DNA from: Leptobrachium leishanense
Taxonomy: Eukaryota; Chordata; Amphibia; Anura; Megophryidae
Reading direction: 5' to 3'
DNA length: 64,000 bases
Assembly (NCBI GenBank): GCA_009667805.1
Contig: CM019066.1
Location: 124,001-188,000 of the forward strand
Shown here: positions 55,601-64,000 of the stretch, one piece after another
How the letters are laid out: each line of letters begins with the position of its first letter
Position numbering within the stretch: the first letter of the stretch is position 1
Notes under the pieces: model-generated
Databases searched by the model: none
What the model was told of the DNA's origin: nothing
The model's input: only the letters and a program-made list of their open reading frames with translations
Program-made: the position numbers and the translations under genes

Positions 55601-57836
55601 TGCAGGGCTCTGCGCTCGGTGCTGTGCTGGGCTCTGCGCTCGGTGCTGTGCTGGGCTCTGCGCTCGGTGCTGTGCTGTGCTCTGCGCTCAGTGCTGTGCT
55701 GGGCTATACGCTCGGTGCTGTGCTGGGCTCTGCGCTCGGTGCTGTGCTCTGCGCTCGGTGCTGTGCTGGGCTCTGTGCTCGGTGCTGTGCTCTGCGCTCG
55801 GTGCTGTGCTGGCTCTGCGCTCGGTGCTGTGCTCTGTGCTCGGTGCTGGGCTCTGTGCTCGGTGCTGTGCTCTGCTCTCGGTCCTGTGTTTGGGCTCTGC
55901 GCTCGGTGCTGTGTTGGGCTCTGCGCTCGGTGCTGTGTTGGGCTCTGCGCTCGGTGCTGGGCTCTGCGTTTGGTGCTGTGCAGGGCTCTGCGCTCGGTGC
56001 TGTTCTGGGCTCTGTGCTCGGTGCTGTGCTGGGCTCTGCGTTTGGTGCTGTGCAGGGCTCTGTGCTCTGCTGGGCTCTGTGATGTGTTGGGCTCTGCGCT
56101 CGGTGCTGGGCTGGGCGTTTGGTGCTGTGCTGGCTCTGTGCTGTGCTGGGCTCTGCGCTCGGTGCTGTGCTGGGCTCGGTGCTGTGCTGGGCTCTGTGCT
56201 CGGTCCTGTGTTTGGGCTCTGCGCTCGGTGCTGTGTTGGGCTCTGCGCTCGGTGCTGTGTTGGGCTCTGCGCTCGGTGCTGTGTTGGGCTCTGCGCTCGG
56301 TGCTGTGTTGGGCTCTGCGCTCGGTGCTGTGCTGGGCTCTGTGCTCGGTGCTGTGCTGGGCTCTGTGCTCGGTGCTGTGCTCTGCTCTCGGTCCTGTGTT
56401 TGGGCTCTGCGCTCGGTGCTGTGTTGGGCTCTGCGCTCGGTGCTGTGTTGGGCTCTGCGCTCGGTGCTGGGCTCTGTGTTTGGTGCTGTGCAGGGCTCTA
56501 CGCTCGGTGCTGTGCTCTGTGCTCGGTGCTGTGCTGGGCTCTGTGCTGTGCTGGGCTCTGCGTTTGGTGCTGTGCAGGGCTCTGCGTTTGGTGCTGTGCA
56601 GGGCTCTGCGCTCGGTGCTGTGCTGGGCTCTGTGATGTGTTGGGCTCTGCGCTCGGTGCTGGGCTGGGCTCTGTGCTGTGCTGGGCTCTGTGCTGTGCTG
56701 GGCTCTGCGCTGTGCTGGGCTCTGCGCTCGGTGCTGTGCTGGGCTCTGTGCTCGGTGCTGTGCTCTCGGTCCTGTGTTTGGGCTCTGCGCTCGGTGCTGT
56801 GTTGGGCTCTGCGCTCGGTGCTGTGTTGGGCTCTGCGCTCGGTGCTGGGCTCTGCATTTGGTGCTGTGCAGGGCTCTGCGCTCGGTGCTGTGCTCTGTGC
56901 TCGGTGCTGCGCTGGGCTCTGTGCTGGGCTCTGTGCTCGGTGCTGTGCTCTGCGTTTGGTGCTGTGCAGGGCTCTGCGCTCGGTGCTGTGCTCTGTGATG
57001 TGTTGGGCTCTGCGCTCGGTGCTGGGCGTTTGGTGCTGTGCTGGGCTCTGTGCTCGGTGCTGTGCTCTGTGCTGTGCTGGGCTCTGTGCTCGGTGCTGTG
57101 CTCTGTGCTGTGCTGGGCTCTGTGCTGTGCTGGGCTCTGTGCTGTGCAGGGCTCTGCGCTCGGTGCTGTGCTGGGCTCTGTGCTCGGTGCTGTGCTGGGC
57201 TCTATGCTCTGTGCTGGGCTCTATGCTCTGTGCTGGGCTCTGTGCTCGGTGCTGGGCTCTGCGTTTGGTGCTGTGCAGGGCTCTGCGCTCGGTGCTGTGC
57301 TCTGTGATGTGCTGGGCTCTGCGTTTGGTGCTGTGCAGGGCTCTGCGCTCGGTGCTGTGCTCTGTGCTCGGTGCTGTGCTGGGCTCTGTGCTGGGCTCTG
57401 TGCTCGGTGCTGTGCTCTGTGATGTGTTGGGCTCTGCGCTCGGTGCTGGGCGTTTGGTGCTGTGCTGGGCTCTGTGCTCGGTGCTGTGCTGGGCTCTGTG
57501 CTCGGTGCTGTGCTGGGCTCTGTGCTGTGCTGGGCTCTGTGCTCGGTGCTGTGCTGGGCTCTGTGCTGTGCTGGGCTCTGTGCTCGGTGCTGTGCTGGGC
57601 TCTGTGCTGTGCTGGGCTCTGTGCTCGGTGCTGTGCTGGGCTCTGTGCTGTGCTGGGCTCTATGCTCTGTGCTGGGCTCTATGCTCTGTGCTGGGCTCTG
57701 CGTTTGGTGCTGTGCAGGGCTCTATGCTCTGTGCTGGGCTCTATGCTCTGTGCTGGGCTCTGCGTTTGGTGCTGTGCAGGGCTCTGCGCTCGGTGCTGTG
57801 CTCTGTGATGTGCTGGGCTCTGCGCTCGGTGCTGGT
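52640..57836 (+). repeat. 5.2-kb minisatellite, 24-bp unit with ~1-kb higher-order repeats
   Basis: The left part (to ~53900) has diverged units like GTGCTCGGCTCTGTGGCGTT with TATT. The right part has GGGCTCTGCGCTCGGTGCTG with TGTT or TGCT. Marker variants recur about 1.0 kb apart: GGGCTATACGCTCGG at 54651 and 55701, GATGTGTTGGG at 55075 and 56081. That indicates duplication of ~1-kb blocks. The unit is a multiple of three and free of stops in several frames, so frames up to about 800 codons ([16 protein letters not shown]) exist by chance. They are not genes. Confidence 0.93.
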
Positions 57837-59450
57837 AGCTGTGTGGCGTTTTCGCGCGCTTACATTGGTGGTCTAGCGGCGGGAGGCGCGTGGCTTTCGT
57901 GACATCATACCGGCGACCAACGAAGAGAGAGAGGACGCTGGAAGCGGGACCGCCATCGATGGAGGAGCTAAGGGCCGATGTCGTGAGTATGTGTGGACCG
58001 GTGGAGGACTCGAGGCCGAGGTAGGTGAGTATGTGCTCTCCACACCCACCCTGCTTGCTCGGCCGGTTACCAAGCTTAGGTGAGCCCCCGGCTTGGCTTG
58101 GGCCTAGAGGACCTGTCTAGTCGGGGACTCGCCTGAGCATGGAGGCCGGTCGAGTTGCATGCTCGGGCGTCCTCCAGGCTCAAGCGAGTCCCCGGCTCGG
58201 CTGGGCCTCTAGGCCAACGCCAAGCCGGGGGCTCGCCTAAGCTTGGATACCGGCCGAGCAAGCAGGGTGGGTGTGGAGAGCACATACTCCCCTACATTAG
58301 CCCTGAGTTCCAGCGGTGACTGTCATCCGGCTGTCGCAGGCTGCTCGGCCGGCCTCCAGGCTCAGGCGAGCCCCCGGCTTGGCTTGGGCCTACAGGCCCA
58401 GCCGAGCCGGGGGCTCGCCTAAGCCTGGAGGCCGGCCGAGTTGCCTGCGACAGCCACCGGTGGAGCTCCGGGCCAATGTAGGGGGATGTTGCCTACACAT
58501 ACTCACCGACATCGGCCCTTAGCTCCTCCAGCGATGGCGGTCCCGCTTCCATCGTCCTCTCTCTCTTCGTTGGTCGCCGGCATGATGTAACGAAAGCCTT
58601 TGACCCCGGCATTTTGACCGGGGTCAAAGGCTTTCGTGACGTCATACCGGCGACCAACGGAGACAGAGAGGACGCTGGAAGCGGGACGCCATCGCTGGAG
58701 GAGCTAAGGGCCGATGTCGGTGAGTATGTGTAGGCAACATCCTCTTACAGTGGCCCGGAGCTCCACCGGTGGCTGTCCTCTGGCTGTTGCAGGCTGCTAG
58801 GCCGGCCTCCAGGCTTAGGCGAGTCCCCGGCTTGGCTGGGCCTGTAGGCCCAAGCCAAGCCGGGGGCGCGCCTGAGCCTGGAGGCCGGCCTCCAGGCTTA
58901 GGCGAGTCCCCGGCTCGGCTGGGCCTGTAGACCCAAGCCAAGCCGGGGGCTCGCCTGAGCCTGGAGGCCGGCCTAGCAACCTGCTCGGCCGGAGGAGGTC
59001 ACCGCTGGAGCTCAGGGCCGATTTAGGGGAGTATGTTTTGGGAACTTCGGCCCTGAGCTCCAGCGTTGACCGTCCTCTGGCTGTCGCTGGCTGCTCGGCC
59101 GGCCTCTAGGCTTAGGCGAGTCCCCGGCTCGGCTGGGCCTGTAGGCCCAAGCCAAGCGGGGGCTCGCCTGAGCCTAGAGGCCGGCCTAGCAGCCTGCTCG
59201 GCCGGAGGAGGTCACCGCTGGAGCTCAGGGCCGATTTAGGGGACTATGTTTTGGGAACTTCGGCCCTGAGCTCCAGCGGTGACCGTCCTCTGGCTGTCGC
59301 TGGCTGCTCAGCCGGCCTCTAGGCTTAGGCGAGTCCCCGGCTCGGCTGGGCCTGTAGGCCCAAACCAAGCCGGGGGCTCGCCTGAGCCTGGATGCCCGCC
59401 GAGCAGGCCGCGACAACCGGAGGACGGTCACCGCTGGAGGATCGGGGCCT
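57837..59450. repeat. GC-rich palindrome cluster
   Basis: A hairpin unit of ~90 bp recurs at least five times between 58090 and 59405. One arm reads CCAGGCTTAGGCGAG with CCCCGGCT, and the other returns GGGGGCTCGCCTGAGCCTGG. A larger foldback pairs ~57890-57995 with ~58490-58590, and a third copy lies at 58628-58735. Between them is a near-perfect palindrome at 58598-58632 (TTTGACCCCGG ... CCGGGGTCAAAGG). Short frames here are artefacts. Confidence 0.88.
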
Positions 59451-59453
59451 GCG

Positions 59454-59548
59454 CCGTGTAAACAAACGGGTAGCTGCGCGCGGCTCGTGCCGATTTTTTT
59501 TTTTTTCGCAGGCGGCCGGCACGCGCAGCTACCTGTTTGTTTTAACGG
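59454..59548. repeat. Long hairpin beside the insertion end
   Basis: GTAAACAAACGGGTAGCTGC with GCGCGGCTCGTGCCG is mirrored by CGGCACGCGCAGCTACCTG and TTTGTTTTAAC, around a T12 loop. A second small foldback (GTCCGTCGC ... GCGACGGAC) follows at 59561-59598. These may be the subterminal part of the insertion. Confidence 0.75.
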
Positions 59549-59629
59549 CCAGTTTCAAATGTCCGTCGCGCATGCGCAGACCGCTTTTGGCGACGGACAC
59601 TTGAAGGCTTATTCTTTTATAGTATAGAT

Positions 59630-61394
59630 ATGTGCGTTACCAATAACTATTGGGGACAGGAGTGTGGTAGTTGGGGATCAGTGGGATGGAATACTGGGGT
59701 TCCCTGGGGACAAAAACCACAAAGCGCCCTAGACAAGAAAGATAACAATGGTAAATCACTTCTTGCCTGCATGACACTGAAAATGGCCCCAAACACATGC
59801 CCCACCCAGGAATTGCAGGAATCAGATGATGACACAGTATTTAAATCTAGAACAGGGGCGACGGCACTGAAACTAATCCTAACCCCAGAAAATCCTGGAC
59901 CCGGGGATGCCGGTACCTATGTTCTGGGAATATGGGGAAAAGGGGGTTCAGAGAATCCCTTGAGCCTGGGAAAATTCCGCCTGCGAGATATGTACCTTGC
60001 CCCCGACTGGGTCCCTCCGCGCCAACAGTCCACACCCCTTAATCACCACATGATGATCTCTCCCAATGGTATAGTGGCCATCGCTGATCCCACGTTCGAG
60101 GATACTATGGCCGTTGAAACAGGATACTCAGATATGAATGTTTGGTTAGAATGGATGAAATATAGTGCTCAGTCCCACAACAGAACCAATTGCTATGTGT
60201 GTGGTACTGCTAGGCCTCATCTAGGTACGGTACCTCTCAATATCCCCGAGGATGTCGAGGAATGTTTTCTCAGTCTGTTTGCCAACACCACTCTAAGTCA
60301 CGTTGCTTGTAGAGCATGGAAACCCAAATACCCTCCCCAGACACAAAACCCCAGACTCTCAGAGAGTATCACCATCTACCCCGGGAACTACACCTGTTAC
60401 TCCTCTTGGGGAACCGGTGGCCGGGTAGTTGGAAACTTCAAAAATGGATATTGTGCGCAGTACAGCGCTGTGGAGAAGGAGAAGGTGCAAAACCAGGTGA
60501 TATCCCTGGGAGATGTCTATTGGATCTGCGGTGACATGCGAGTCTGCTCCCGCTTGGTAGGTGCGTGGGATGGTGAGTGTGCTCTGGCTAAAGCCATCAT
60601 ACCCCTCCACATCCTGCCCTTTGATGATGACCTGCCAACAGCCCACACCCCCGGACTCACTAGACAAAGGAGAGAGGCGAATTCTGTACCTGGCAGTTTC
60701 AATCCCCACGTCTACCTTGATGTCACAGGAGTCCCAAGGGGGGTGCCTAATGAGTTCAAAGCTAGAGACCAGGTGAAGGTGGGATTCAAATCTTTAATCC
60801 CCATGATAACCATCAACAAGAATGTTTATTGGATTAACTACATCTATTACAACCAACAGAGGTTTGTTTACTATACCTGAGATGCCCTCCAGGGTTTGGC
60901 CGACCAGCTAGGCCCAACCTCTGCGATGACCTTCCAGAACCGCATGGCCCTCGATATGCTACTGGCAGAGAGGGGTGGGGTCTGTAAAATGCTGAAAGGT
61001 ACTGGTGGCTCCTGTTGCACCTTTATCCCGGATAACACAGGCCCCACCGGTAAGGTCACTAAAGCCATTAAACAATTGGAAGACCTGTCTGAAGAACTGA
61101 AGAAAAACTCTGGCATTACTGATCCATGGGATCAGTATTTTAGTTGGATGAGTGGCTGGCAGAAGATCCTCACACAAATAGGGATAGTTATCCTGGTAGT
61201 GATGGTTCTGTTGACGGTGATTGGATGTTGTGTTTTACCCTGCATTAAAAAGGTTATCGAAAGAACTGTGGAATCCACTACACCTGTTCTGCTTAGTCAA
61301 GTGTGTGGGGACACTGGGGAGAATATTGGCACTTCCTATGCTAGTCTAGAATCTCTGGAGGTTCATCTGAATGAGATGTATGACAAAATCCGCC
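59630..61394 (+). pseudogene. env: ERV env, main part, one stop and truncated tail
   Basis: A 416-codon frame (59630-60880) covers most of the surface subunit and the start of the transmembrane subunit. Landmarks are a CYVC (CxxC) motif at residues 188-191, many Cys and N-glycosylation sites (NRT, NTT, NYT), and a furin-type RQRR at 345-348. TGA at 60878-60880 interrupts it. The same frame then continues with an immunosuppressive-like/CC region (ERGGVCKML, nine residues between the first Cys and the Cys pair), a heptad-like stretch, and a membrane span (GIVILVVMVLLTVIG). C7 cuts in at 61395; the final codons seen come from its LTR. Low decay otherwise suggests a relatively young insertion. 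Confidence 0.88.
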
Positions 61395-62409
61395 TGTGAC
61401 GGAATGGAGTATCCGCCTGCGGTCCTGCTCTATCTGACCCCCTCTTTGGTGTTGCCAAGCCCGACTACCGAGTGGCACGGCACCCGGCGTCACGAGCGGC
61501 TTGGGTAGAAGACCACGTGGCGGTGGAGATCTGGAGAGTAGATGGGGCACCCACGGTGGAAATCCGCCCGACTACCGAGTGGCACGGTACTCGGCGTCTC
61601 GGGCAGCGGATCTACTGACCATTGAAAGGCTGGAGACGGTCTGCGTGGCGAACCGCGGTTCGGTAGAGTCTCCTTGAAGATGCAGGCACGGCGCTGCGTC
61701 GAGGTCCCGATTCGGGGTGGTTGCGGTATCCCGAGGTACCAATTCAAGGTGGCGCAACGGCGCGGCGAATCGAGGTTCTGCTGCGGAGTTAGAATGACCC
61801 GTTCCTGGGTAGTGGTGAGATATAGCCGACGTGAAATGATAACACCAGGCAGAGCTGTATGTTTCAAACCACTCAGATGAACTGAATCCTTTAATGAACA
61901 ACGCCACTATTTATGCTCCAGTACAACAGTCATAATTTGCATACCCATACTAATTAGGAGCCTATCCATACAATGAGGTTATGGCAGTTATTTACAATCA
62001 ACATTCTTCACATTCTCTTAGCCTTCAGTCCACATAACATTTGTACATCTATTGTTCCAGCACATCAGATTAAACACACACTCTATCAGAGATCCCTTAA
62101 ATTAAACATGTACTTAGATAATGGGGAAAATCCCTGACGCATAATTTACACAACAGCAAAGCTTGTTTACTGTTTTATACAAAGACACATTTACCTACAG
62201 GAATATAGTATTTTAAAACCAAAGCTATGTCATTTTTCACTAAACTAAATTAAACTAAAACCAAACGATGTAAAACATATTTAAAACCACACAATATAAA
62301 TGAACATAAGGTCTTCCCCAAAGCAACGGTCTATGTCTTTTGGGGTTTTCGCCATGGAAATAAAAGTCTTGGGGTTTGACGTGGGGAGCGCTACGTCAGT
62401 TCCATGACA
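61395..62409 (-). repeat. C7 3' LTR (type B)
   Basis: It is 1015 bp, plus-strand TGTGACGGAATGG to TTCCATGACA, with one U3 repeat unit near 61938-61983. Confidence 0.92.
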
Positions 62410-64000
62410 TATCTCCCCTCCCCAAAGGAGTCCGACGGCCACAGTTGGACCCCAACGGGTCGACGCGGGGTCGTTGGAGCAATAGTCCATACCTGGGTCC
62501 ATAGTCTGTTGGGAGGAGGCGAGCCACCAGGCTTCTCCATTTGTCCTTGCGGCAGTGCCTGGCGTGTGGGGGTACAAATCTTTGGGGGTACCCCCTCCGG
62601 AATAAGGGTCCTGTGGTCGGAGGGGTACCGCCTGTACCACCTCCAGAGGTATCGCGCACCGGGAAAAACGGGTGTTAAATGCACGCGCCCCGAGTGCCCT
62701 GGTCAGCCGTTGGAAAAAACAGTGGCTGCATGGGGCCTCCGGGCCAAAGGGGTGTGGAGATGGGCAGAGTTGAAACAGGCTCTGCCCCATTGCCAGCGCG
62801 TCGGCTGGGAGGTTCAAGGCCGAGGAAGGGTCCCCGGAGGAGAAATGGCGTCCTCCATCTCCGGTGGGGTCAGTGGCTGCGGGATAAGCAGCCCGGGTGT
62901 ATCCTCTTTCTGCTCCTCGGGGCAGACGAGAGAGGGTGGGCAGAGAGGCCAGCGGCACTCTGCCCCGTTGCCAGCTCTTCTGCTGGGTAAGCGGGTGTGG
63001 AAAAAGTCCAGGGGGTCGGATGGGGTCAACGGCTGCGGGATAAGCAGCCCGGGTAAATCCTCCTTCGGCTCCTCAGGGCAGACGATGGAGGGTGGGCAGA
63101 GGCCAGCGGCACTCTGCCGCATTGCCAGATCTTCTGCTGGGGAGGTGGGTATAGGAACAAAGTCCAGGGGGTCGCTGATGGGGTCAACGGCTGTGGGATA
63201 AGCAGCTCAGGTAATCCTCCTTCTGCTCCTCGGGCAGATGAGGGAGGGTGGGCAGAGGCCAGCGGCACTCTGCCCCGTTGCCAGCTCTTCTGCTGGGGAG
63301 GTGGGTACAGGAACAAAGTCCAGGGGTCAGATGGGGTCAACGGCTGCGGGATAAGCAGCTCAGGTAAATCCTCCTTCTGCTCCTCGGGGCAGACGAGGAG
63401 GGTGGGCAGAGGCCAGCGGCACTCTGCCCCGTTGCCAGCTCTTCTGCTGGGGAGGTGGGTACAGGAACAAAGTCCAGGGGTTGGATGGGGTAAGCAGCTG
63501 CGTGATAAGCAGCTCAGGGAAATCCTCCTTCTGCCTCCCGGGGCAGACGAGGGAGGGTGGGCAGAGCCAGCGGCACTCTGCCCCGTTGCCAGCTCTTCTG
63601 CTGGGTAAACAGACACTGCCACAGTGTCTTCTTGCGGGGTGGGAGGATAACTTCCTCACTGGGCCACTCGGACCCTTTACGCGGCCCATTCTGGTCGCTT
63701 GGCACTGCCGTGCTTCTTCTGAGCTGGCCGGCTCATCTACTGTGGTCCCGACGGGGACCCATGGGAGCATCTCGGGCTCCAATACTTCAGTGTCACTTGG
63801 GCTGTCTGCTTCTTCCGCTAGACAGTCCCAGGTAATGGGGCTCAGGCCTAGCTGTGGAGCGTCGTCGAACAGCCTTTTGTAGGCCTTTTCGAGTTCCCAT
63901 TCCTGCTCAACCAGAAACTCCAGTTCCTCTGCCTCACGGTCATCGTCAAGGTCTTCCAGTTCCTCATACCGGAGGTCCAGGAGTTGTTCCCGCCGCCACT
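62396..64000 (-). pseudogene. C7 repeat-rich protein, C-terminal part
   Basis: The sequence covers the acidic domain end, the 52-residue repeats (about 63610-62890) and the tail. There are many one-base losses (for example 63233, 63327, 63403 and 63479). This is the most decayed copy. The start lies beyond the window. Confidence 0.8.

Larger units (their letters stand above)
52606..59630 (-). mobile_element. 7-kb insertion in env, possibly Helitron-like
   Basis: It separates two parts of env. The flanking bases are A and T with no target duplication, as Helitrons insert. On the minus strand the 5' end reads TATCTATACTATAAAAGAA, similar to Helitron starts (TCTATA...TAAAAG). A small hairpin CATAGC-TCC-GCTATG lies at 52624-52638 near the other end. 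The usual CTRR end is not seen and no Rep/helicase is encoded, so the class is tentative. Contents are a minisatellite and a palindrome cluster. Confidence 0.45.
44592..61394 (+). mobile_element. Endogenous retrovirus (gamma/epsilon-like), fragmented
   Basis: The order is 5' LTR, tRNA-Lys primer site, leader with splice donor, [E3], a short gag-like remnant, the integrase C-terminus, env start, [7-kb insertion], the main part of env, then [C7] in the cytoplasmic tail. Most of gag and pol are missing and no 3' LTR is in the window. The integrase tail and Env type both point to the gamma/epsilon group. The copy is defective. Confidence 0.85.
61395..64000 (-). mobile_element. C7: E-family element, cut by the window end
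   Basis: The 3' LTR is 61395-62409 (U3 type B, no repeat expansion). The polypurine tract is at 62410-62426 and internal sequence runs to 64000. The host base run before it is CCGCC; the matching right duplication is outside the window. It truncates the ERV env tail. Confidence 0.9.

Noticed and set aside
52640..57836. CRISPR-like array
   Set aside because: Units are contiguous with no unique spacers, in a eukaryotic context.
53917..57876. Plus-strand frames of up to ~800 codons (and antisense ones of ~370)
   Set aside because: They are translations of the 24-bp minisatellite. All frames give the same periodic Cys/Leu/Ala/Gly or Gln/His/Ser/Pro patterns, with no start context or domain.

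Overview
The window looks like repeat-rich intergenic DNA from a large vertebrate genome, most plausibly an amphibian (frog). The evidence is its mobile-element mix: Penelope-like elements, a Gmr1-type Ty3/gypsy element, CR1-like LINE, hAT and Tc1 transposons, a gamma/epsilon-type endogenous retrovirus (ERV), a tRNA-headed SINE-like sequence and many microsatellites. I see no host protein-coding gene. Almost every reading frame here belongs to a transposable element or to a tandem repeat.

Layout. 1-2908: a foldback element, a 61-bp inverted repeat and Penelope-like remnants with hammerhead-ribozyme-like cores. 2909-14090: a minus-strand Gmr1-like gypsy element (gag-protease, integrase, RT, RNase H, two 441-bp LTRs, tRNA-Leu primer site). 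A plus-strand LTR element (E0, 8249-14082) has inserted 3 bp inside the end of its 5' LTR with target duplication CCGTC. 14099-15858: a related LTR (F2) split by a solo E-family LTR (TCCGG). 15859-18200: two Tc1-like transposons. 18201-20092: a Penelope remnant, a Harbinger-like MITE and telomere-like repeats. 20093-25558: a decayed hAT with long tandem-repeat leader. 25559-31017: minisatellite, solo LTR and hAT MITE. 31018-32911: a second hAT copy, truncated. 32912-44256: a CR1-like LINE fragment broken by E1 (33438-43304), which is itself broken by E2 (36377-41116), and also by a 244-bp insert with a palindromic end. 44261-44563: tRNA-Ser-like SINE. 44592-61394: an ERV (5' LTR, tRNA-Lys primer site, gag, pol and env remnants) interrupted by E3 (45723-50520) and by a 7-kb insertion (52606-59630). 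That insertion holds a 5.2-kb minisatellite built on a 24-bp unit and a 1.6-kb GC-rich palindrome cluster. 61395-64000: another E-family element, cut by the window end.

The most interesting system is the E family: about 4.7-kb LTR retroelements (five internal-bearing copies plus a solo LTR) with about 1-kb LTRs, a tRNA-Leu-like primer site and a polypurine tract. They lack recognisable protease, RT or integrase. They carry one large frame encoding a SAP-like N-terminus (tentative), four 21-residue repeats, an acidic Trp/Glu-rich middle, about six 52-residue Pro-rich repeats and a basic tail whose stop codon lies 14 nt inside the 3' LTR. This looks like a non-autonomous family that must borrow enzymes from an autonomous partner. 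Its copies show target duplications, nested insertion, U3 repeat-number variation and LTR mosaicism, so it has been active through several rounds. All homology statements rest on reading motifs by eye; no database search was run.
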